This document shows, piece by piece, positions 23,129 through 27,867 of a stretch of 27,867 bases of DNA. A model generated the notes under the pieces. It made no database searches. It had not been told where the DNA came from and saw only the letters and a program-made list of their open reading frames with translations. The translations under genes were made by a program, and so were the position numbers. Position 1 is the stretch's first letter, and every line of letters starts with the position of its first letter. The DNA comes from Fusobacterium sp. Its GTDB lineage: Bacteria > Fusobacteriota > Fusobacteriia > Fusobacteriales > Fusobacteriaceae. The stretch spans positions 1-27,867 of the forward strand of contig DXWL01000027.1 in the NCBI GenBank assembly GCA_019416865.1. The letters are read 5' to 3'.

Positions 23129-23344
23129 TTAAGCACTTTTTTTAGAAACTTGTATTTCTTCATTTAAAAAAATATTTTCTAAATATTTTAATGTTCTGTC
23201 TATATTATTACTTTTTAAAGATACCTTCTTATCACCATATGGAAATTCAATACTGAAAATACCATCTTTTTCATGAATATCGCACACTAAAACAAAATTT
23301 CCTATAAACATATTCCATTTTTTATCTTTTATCAGTATTCTCAT
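23129..23344 (-). CDS. Small hypothetical protein, 71 aa, probably controlled by the adjacent S24 repressor
   Basis: I do not recognise this family. The protein is soluble and charged, with no signal peptide or membrane segment. The first two thirds look beta-rich (MRILIKDKKWNMFIGNFVLV, then FSIEFPYGDKKVSLKSN), followed by a helical end (RTLKYLENIFLNEEI). It is supported as a real gene by a GGAGG ribosome site 7 bases before the ATG, a perfect consensus promoter, and a terminator after the stop. It diverges from the XRE-S24 repressor gene, and a candidate operator of that repressor covers its -35. A DNA-damage-induced small protein is one reading, but nothing in the protein itself shows its function. 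Confidence 0.75.
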   Translation of the reverse strand: MRILIKDKKWNMFIGNFVLVCDIHEKDGIFSIEFPYGDKKVSLKSNNIDRTLKYLENIFLNEEIQVSKKSA

Positions 23345-23405
23345 AATAATACCTCCATAAATTCAGTGGTTTTTATTTTTAAGTTATCTTTATTTATCTA
23401 TAAGT

Positions 23406-23434
23406 ATTATATTCCTCTTACCTATATTTGTCAA
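23406..23434 (-). promoter_or_regulatory. Promoter of the 71-aa gene (perfect consensus)
   Basis: On the minus strand: TTGACA (23434-23429), a 17-base spacer and TATAAT (23411-23406). The -35 box lies inside the left operator candidate (23425-23439). Confidence 0.88.
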
Positions 23435-23439
23435 TAGTT
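23425..23439. promoter_or_regulatory. Operator candidate O1 of the XRE-S24 repressor
   Basis: TATTTGTCAATAGTT. The reverse complement of the second site (23482-23496) is TATTTGTTCATAGTT, identical at 13 of 15 positions. O1 overlaps the -35 of the 71-aa gene's promoter. Confidence 0.65.
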
Positions 23440-23450
23440 TTTTTATTTTC

Positions 23451-23479
23451 TTGCAATCTATTAAAATTTATAGTACAAT
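23451..23479 (+). promoter_or_regulatory. Promoter of the XRE-S24 gene
   Basis: TTGCAA (23451-23456), a 17-base spacer and TACAAT (23474-23479), lying between the two operator candidates. Confidence 0.75.
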
Positions 23480-23481
23480 TT

Positions 23482-23496
23482 AACTATGAACAAATA
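23482..23496. promoter_or_regulatory. Operator candidate O2 of the XRE-S24 repressor
   Basis: AACTATGAACAAATA lies on the predicted start point of the repressor's own transcript (about 23486), in inverted orientation to O1. A repressor bound here would block its own transcription. Confidence 0.65.
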
Positions 23497-23510
23497 TAAG
23501 GAGGCCTCTT

Positions 23511-24203
23511 ATGGATTTTATTACTTTTTTGAAAACAAAAAGAGAAGAGTTGGGATACAGTCAAAACAAATTTGCAAAACTTGCAGGTATCACTCAATCA
23601 TATTTTAATTCAATAGAAAGAGGGGAAGTCAGAAATCCTCCAAGTCAAGATATTCTTGATAGAATAGCTGAAGCTCTTGAGCTTAATGAAAAAGAAAAAC
23701 AGCATATGCTTTATTTGGCAGCTGTTGAAAGAACACCAAAAGTTATTTTAGATACTTTAACTGAATTAAAAAAAGAGATTGCTAAAAAAGATAAAAACAG
23801 TATGCAGGATTTTTTTGAGGATAATAAAAATGCTGTTCCTCTTTTTGAAAGAATTTCAGCAGGACCTGGAGCATTTACCGATGAAGATATAACAGATTAT
23901 ATTGTTCTTCCTGGAATTCGTAATACTGGAAAAAATATTTTTGCTGTAAATGTTGTGGGAGATTCTATGGAACCTACAATTAAAGATGGATCTATAATTA
24001 TCTGTAAAAAAGGTGTAGAGCTTAGAAACGGGGATATAGGAGCTTTCTTTGTAGATGAACAAGCTTATGTTAAAAGACTAAAAATTACTAAAAACTATAT
24101 TGCTCTTGTAAGCGATAATCCTAACTATGCTCCAATATATATTGCTCCTGAAGAACACTTTAAAGTTGTGGGAAAAGTTATTAAAGTTTTAAGTGATATT
24201 TAA
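23511..24203 (+). CDS. XRE-family repressor with S24 (LexA/CI-like) self-cleaving peptidase domain
   Basis: This 230-aa protein has an N-terminal XRE helix-turn-helix (about residues 4-60; SQNKFAKLAGITQSYFNSIE). A linker containing a charged helix (LTELKKEIAKKDKN) follows, then a C-terminal S24 domain. The cleavage dipeptide Ala117-Gly118 (ISAGPGA), nucleophile Ser152 (GDSMEPT) and general base Lys188 (YVKRL) are all present. Their spacings (35 and 36 residues) agree with LexA's A84-S119-K156 (35 and 37). It should therefore repress through dimeric HTH binding and inactivate itself on RecA filaments. No prophage genes adjoin it. Paired inverted sites flank its promoter, indicating autoregulation and control of the divergent 71-aa gene. 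AAGGAGG (23498-23504) sets the start. Confidence 0.9.
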   Translation: MDFITFLKTKREELGYSQNKFAKLAGITQSYFNSIERGEVRNPPSQDILDRIAEALELNEKEKQHMLYLAAVERTPKVILDTLTELKKEIAKKDKNSMQDFFEDNKNAVPLFERISAGPGAFTDEDITDYIVLPGIRNTGKNIFAVNVVGDSMEPTIKDGSIIICKKGVELRNGDIGAFFVDEQAYVKRLKITKNYIALVSDNPNYAPIYIAPEEHFKVVGKVIKVLSDI

Positions 24204-24234
24204 AAAATCTGCTGAAATTCTCAGCAGATTTTTT
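24202..24234. terminator. Bidirectional terminator between the repressor gene and pgeF
   Basis: Perfect 14-bp stem AAAAAATCTGCTGA (24202-24215) / TCAGCAGATTTTTT (24221-24234) with a 5-base loop. The A and T ends make it work in both directions for these convergent genes; its left arm begins inside the repressor stop codon. Confidence 0.92.
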
Positions 24235-24243
24235 CATAAAAGG

Positions 24244-24978
24244 TTATTTATAAAAAATTAATCCTCCATTCCTGTTTTTATTTTTCTCTCTCCTAAAGGA
24301 GTTAAATCTTGTATTACCATAAGTACATTCATGAGATACAATTAAATTTTTAGAAAGAATACCTTTTCTTAAGAGTCTTATTTTATTAAATTCAATATTT
24401 CCAAAATGCCATTTTCCTGCTGTAAACTTAAAAGATTTTTCAATAAGTTCATTGTCAAATTTTTCCTTAAATTCATTATAAAATTCTTCCCCTACTTCAT
24501 AATTCTTACATTGTACTCCAATTCCAAGAGCAACAACTATATTTTCAGGCTTTGAACCATATTTTTCATTCATTAAATCTATAGCTTTAAGTCCTATTCC
24601 TTTAAAACTTCCCTTCCAACCAGAATGGCATACAGATATTACATCATTTTCTTTATCATAAAGAAAAATAGGCAGACAATCTGCATACTGAGTCATAAGA
24701 ACTATATCTTTTCTCTTTGTGATAAATCCATCAACATCTTCATAGAAATATTTTTCTGTATCTTTTTCTATAAAAACTATATTATCTGTATGGCTTTGTT
24801 TAGCATATACAACCACTGCATTCTTTTTTCCAAAACATTTTTCTATATTTTCAGAACTTTTTTCTTTATCCTTAAAAAGAATATCTATATCACCTATCTC
24901 TTTTGTAGTATACACTGCTGTTATTCCATATTTTTCAAAATCATCTATTTGAAAATATTTTCCTTTATCTGTAAACAT
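24244..24978 (-). CDS. pgeF: Peptidoglycan editing factor PgeF (YfiH / multicopper-oxidase-like laccase domain)
   Basis: This 244-aa protein belongs to the DUF152/YfiH family. The metal-binding residues are present: His63 in AKQSHTDN, Cys101 in QYADCLPIF and His118 in VCHSGWKG. E. coli PgeF removes wrongly incorporated L-Ser (and similar residues) from UDP-MurNAc, keeping L-Ala at position 1 of peptidoglycan; relatives show purine nucleoside or polyphenol oxidase activity in vitro. It is cytoplasmic, without a signal peptide. It lies 33 bases after the helicase gene on the same strand with a GGAGA site before its ATG, so the two are probably cotranscribed. Confidence 0.88.
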   Translation of the reverse strand: MFTDKGKYFQIDDFEKYGITAVYTTKEIGDIDILFKDKEKSSENIEKCFGKKNAVVVYAKQSHTDNIVFIEKDTEKYFYEDVDGFITKRKDIVLMTQYADCLPIFLYDKENDVISVCHSGWKGSFKGIGLKAIDLMNEKYGSKPENIVVALGIGVQCKNYEVGEEFYNEFKEKFDNELIEKSFKFTAGKWHFGNIEFNKIRLLRKGILSKNLIVSHECTYGNTRFNSFRREKNKNRNGGLIFYK

Positions 24979-25011
24979 AGTTCTCCTTTTATTTTAATGA
25001 TTTTCTTTATT

Positions 25012-27813
25012 TTATATTCTATTTTCATTTTTACAATATGCTGCAAAAATACATGAGGCACATTTTTCTTTTTCTAAGTCAAACTTAGTTTCGTAATTTT
25101 CTGCCAATATTTTTTCAGCTACACTGTTAAAGTCATCTATTGCTCTTTTTAAATTTTCCTCTGTAAATATTACTTCTGTTATTTTCTTAGAATCATTTTC
25201 TCCTAAATAATAAATTTTTCCTCTCTGTATTTTTCTTCCATATTTTTTTCCTAAAAGATAAGCATATATCTCAAGCTGGTTAATATATATTTCCTCTGAA
25301 GATTGTTTTCGTTTTCCTGTTTTAAAATCAATTATTTCAAGTTCTCTATTTTTTTCAATAACAAGATCTGCTGTTCCTTCAAGAATATATTTTTCTTTTA
25401 CAAAAGAAATTTTTATTTCAATATCCTTTATATTACTATATATTTCAGAACTATTTCCATAATAATCACATATATATTTTTCTCCGGATTTTAAAACTTC
25501 TTCATCTAAATTAATTTTATAATTTCTTTTAAGATTAAAATAATTTTCTTTAAATTTTTGTAAAATTATTTCATTTGAAATAATTTTTCCATTAAAAATA
25601 TCTCTGTTTATCTCTTCCAAAGTTTCGTGAACAAGAATACCAAAAATCATACCAATATTTTTTGGAAATACAAATTCATATTTTTTCTGTATTTTATAAA
25701 GTAACGGACATAATTTATAAAGGCTTATATGCGATGTAAAAGCAAAGATCTCTTTTATATTTATTTTCTTTATTTCTTCAAATCCTAGTTTATGAAATTC
25801 AAAATCTCCATCTACTGCATCTTTTAAATCTTCATATATGGGTCTGAAAGGAATGCTCGGTATTGGCTTATAACTATTTTCTATGCAAGTAAGTGCCAAA
25901 AGATTTTGTGCCCTTGAAAAAGCTGTGTAATACATACGCCAAAAATCAAATTCCTTTATTCTATATTCAGGTTCAAAATTTTGAGAAAAAACAAGTTCCA
26001 ATTGTTTTTGTGCTTCATCATCTTTATCTACATTAGGAAGTTCATCTAAATATCCCACTATCACACAAGGAAACTCAAGCCCTTTTCCTTGATGAATAGT
26101 AAGAAAAGACACAGCCCCTTCAGGAGCATATTCCCTCATATTTTCATATTCTCCTACACCTGAATCTATAAGAAACTTTAGATGTATATTAAAAAAATAA
26201 TTTATAAGCTTTTCTGAATTTTTTTCTGTAATATTTTCAACACTGCACAGATTATCAAATTTTTCTAAAATTTGGGACATTATTCCAAAATTATATGCCC
26301 CTCTATTTTTTAAAATATGATTTTCTGAAAAATTAAAATATTTTTTTAAACTATCACATGGGAAAGAAATAATTTCATAAAATAAACTTAAAAAATTAGG
26401 TAAAATTTCTCTTACTTTAAAAGAATCTATATATTTTTTCAATTCTTCATCTTCTTTTAAATTTTTTTCTGCAGCCATTAAACATTCTCTATAATATCCT
26501 TCCACTCCATAACTTTTACCAAATATAAGCTCCTCTGTTTGAGGAAGTATTTTAATGAGTAATCCAATTACAAAATGAATTTCCTCTCTTTTAAAAAACA
26601 TATTGGAACGAGGAGAATATACTGGTATACCTCTTGCTTCAAGAGCTTCCATAAGTCTTAAGCTTCTATAATTTCTCACAGAACGAAACAGAAAAGCAAC
26701 TTGATTATAATCACTGATCTTACCTATTTTTTTCAAATGTCTGATAAATCTAAAAAGCTTTTCTTCCCATCTGCTTTCTGTTTTTTCAGATATTTTTATA
26801 ACTCCAAGAGTATTATTAATTCTCTCTTTTCCTGATACAATATTTTTAGGATATCTCCATCCGTCCCATTTTAAAAGGCTATTCCATTTATTGCAAAAAT
26901 TTACTATATCTTCATTGGAACGATAATTTACATCAAGTTCAATCTTTCTGCATTCACCATCTCTAAAATTTTTCTGAAACTGCAAAATATTTCTTATTGT
27001 AGCTCCTCTAAATCTGTAAATACCTTGATCATCATCTCCCACAACACAGATATTTTTTCTCTCTCCTGCAATAAGCAGAAATATTCTTTCCTGTATTGAG
27101 TTAGTATCTTGATATTCATCTATCATGAGATATTTAATTTTCTCATGAATATTTTTTAAAATATCAGGATTTTCAATAAGCAGTCTGTAACATTCAAGCT
27201 GAATATTTGAAAAATCTATACTATTCTCTTGAAAAAGAAGAACTCTGTATATTTCATGTATTCTGTTTAAAAAAACAACTCTGCTGTTTCTGCTCTCTAT
27301 TATATTTTTATTATCCAGTCTTTCTTCATTTATTTTATCTATCCATTTTTGAAGAATACCTGCTTTTTTCCATCTGTTTGCAGCATTCATTCCATGAAAA
27401 AATTTTTCAAATCCTTCAACCTCTTCAAATTTTTTTAATTTTGTATAGATAAAAAATCTTTGCTCCAGAGGTTCTAATACTTTGTAATTTCTCCTAAGAA
27501 CAGATTTTTCTATATTTTCATCTATTATTCTAAGACAAATTGAATGAATTGTCCCAATATACATCTCACTTAAATTTATATCTCCTGATATATTTTCAGA
27601 AACTCTAGTTATCAATTCTCTGGAAGCCTTCTCTGTAAATGTAGCAAGAAGAATATTTTGAGGCTCTGTATCTGTATTATTTAAAATATACGATACCCTT
27701 TCAACCAAAGTTCTTGTTTTCCCAGAACCTGGACCTGCAATTATAAGAAGAGGACCATCTATATATGTTGCTGCTTCCTTCTGTTTTTCATTTAATAAAT
27801 CAAAACTCTTCAT
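25012..27813 (-). CDS. UvrD/Rep-type helicase with C-terminal RecB-family nuclease and Fe-S cysteines
   Basis: This 933-aa superfamily 1A helicase has Walker A AGPGSGKTRT (Lys32), motif Ia ILLATFTEKASREL, Walker B MIDEYQDTNSIQ, motif III VGDDDQGIYRFRGA, motif IV VNYRS, motif V TIHQGKGLEF and motif VI YYTAFSRAQ. The last ~230 residues are a PD-(D/E)XK nuclease: Asp816 in EGTADLV and Asp829-x-Lys831 in IIDFKTGK. Four cysteines (702, and 918, 921, 927 as Cx2Cx5C) frame it as in AddB and Cas4, which hold a [4Fe-4S] cluster. It thus joins an AddA/UvrD-like motor with an AddB/Cas4-like nuclease in one chain. A role in end processing or repair is inferred. AGGAGAGGA upstream fits the start. No addB-like partner is visible in the window. 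Confidence 0.88.
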   Translation of the reverse strand: MKSFDLLNEKQKEAATYIDGPLLIIAGPGSGKTRTLVERVSYILNNTDTEPQNILLATFTEKASRELITRVSENISGDINLSEMYIGTIHSICLRIIDENIEKSVLRRNYKVLEPLEQRFFIYTKLKKFEEVEGFEKFFHGMNAANRWKKAGILQKWIDKINEERLDNKNIIESRNSRVVFLNRIHEIYRVLLFQENSIDFSNIQLECYRLLIENPDILKNIHEKIKYLMIDEYQDTNSIQERIFLLIAGERKNICVVGDDDQGIYRFRGATIRNILQFQKNFRDGECRKIELDVNYRSNEDIVNFCNKWNSLLKWDGWRYPKNIVSGKERINNTLGVIKISEKTESRWEEKLFRFIRHLKKIGKISDYNQVAFLFRSVRNYRSLRLMEALEARGIPVYSPRSNMFFKREEIHFVIGLLIKILPQTEELIFGKSYGVEGYYRECLMAAEKNLKEDEELKKYIDSFKVREILPNFLSLFYEIISFPCDSLKKYFNFSENHILKNRGAYNFGIMSQILEKFDNLCSVENITEKNSEKLINYFFNIHLKFLIDSGVGEYENMREYAPEGAVSFLTIHQGKGLEFPCVIVGYLDELPNVDKDDEAQKQLELVFSQNFEPEYRIKEFDFWRMYYTAFSRAQNLLALTCIENSYKPIPSIPFRPIYEDLKDAVDGDFEFHKLGFEEIKKINIKEIFAFTSHISLYKLCPLLYKIQKKYEFVFPKNIGMIFGILVHETLEEINRDIFNGKIISNEIILQKFKENYFNLKRNYKINLDEEVLKSGEKYICDYYGNSSEIYSNIKDIEIKISFVKEKYILEGTADLVIEKNRELEIIDFKTGKRKQSSEEIYINQLEIYAYLLGKKYGRKIQRGKIYYLGENDSKKITEVIFTEENLKRAIDDFNSVAEKILAENYETKFDLEKEKCASCIFAAYCKNENRI

Positions 27814-27848
27814 TCTATCCTCTCCTTTTTAACTTTTCATTTTACTAT

Positions 27849-27854
27849 ATTATA
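27849..27854 (-). promoter_or_regulatory. -10 box of the helicase-pgeF operon
   Basis: TATAAT on the minus strand, 36 bases upstream of the helicase ATG. The matching -35 would lie beyond the end of the window. Confidence 0.45.
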
Positions 27855-27867
27855 TACTATATTAAAA

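Noticed and set aside
23129..24203. A prophage or integrative element around the CI-like repressor
   Set aside because: The neighbours are cobQ, pgeF and a repair helicase; no integrase, att repeats or structural phage genes are present.

Overview
The window is about 27.9 kb of AT-rich, densely coded bacterial DNA. It is most consistent with a Fusobacterium-type genome (F. varium/ulcerans/mortiferum group). That is an inference from three things: strong A/T codon bias combined with Gram-negative traits (gmhA for LPS heptose), an amino-acid-centred gene set (AbgT, Liv, BrnQ, PepF, an aminotransferase with a keto-acid reductase), and strong GGAGG ribosome sites. I see no rRNA, tRNA, CRISPR array, complete IS or prophage.

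Layout: (1) 1-5.3 kb: a lipoprotein M15 peptidase (-), the S1-domain protein CvfB (+), an AbgT-family transporter (+) and oligoendopeptidase F (-). (2) 5.5-8.5 kb: a + strand run of lysR, gmhA, a secreted DNase I-fold protein and thiamine pyrophosphokinase. (3) 8.5-10 kb: a uracil permease behind a leader with an intrinsic terminator. (4) 10.2-15.2 kb: livJHMGF, a complete branched-chain amino acid ABC transporter, behind a leader that encodes a 50-aa Ile/Val/Leu-rich peptide and then a terminator. (5) 15.4-17.0 kb: brnQ behind a separate leader encoding a 32-aa Ile-rich peptide and then a terminator. (6) 17.03-17.24 kb: a 204-bp MITE-like element with 15-bp perfect terminal inverted repeats. 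(7) 17.2-20.5 kb (-): an amino-acid binding lipoprotein, a GldA/HcxA-like dehydrogenase and a class I aminotransferase, also behind a leader with a small ORF, a long imperfect hairpin and a terminator. (8) 20.5-23.1 kb (+): the Mrp/ApbC P-loop protein and a cobyric acid synthase whose glutaminase nucleophile Cys is replaced by His. (9) 23.1-24.2 kb: an XRE-S24 (LexA/CI-like) repressor divergent from a 71-aa unknown gene, with two near-identical inverted operator candidates placed on the two promoters. (10) 24.2-27.8 kb (-): a UvrD-like helicase with a C-terminal RecB-type nuclease and Fe-S cysteines, followed by PgeF.

Two themes stand out. First, four transport operons (uraA, liv, brnQ and the binding-protein operon) each start with a leader holding an intrinsic terminator upstream of the first structural gene. 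Three of these leaders carry a well-placed small ORF, and two of those ORFs are extreme in branched-chain residues exactly where the downstream genes import branched-chain amino acids. This looks like ribosome-mediated attenuation of transporters. Second, the S24 repressor keeps the residues and spacing for LexA-type self-cleavage and appears to control itself and a small unknown gene, which would be a miniature SOS-like switch without a visible prophage.
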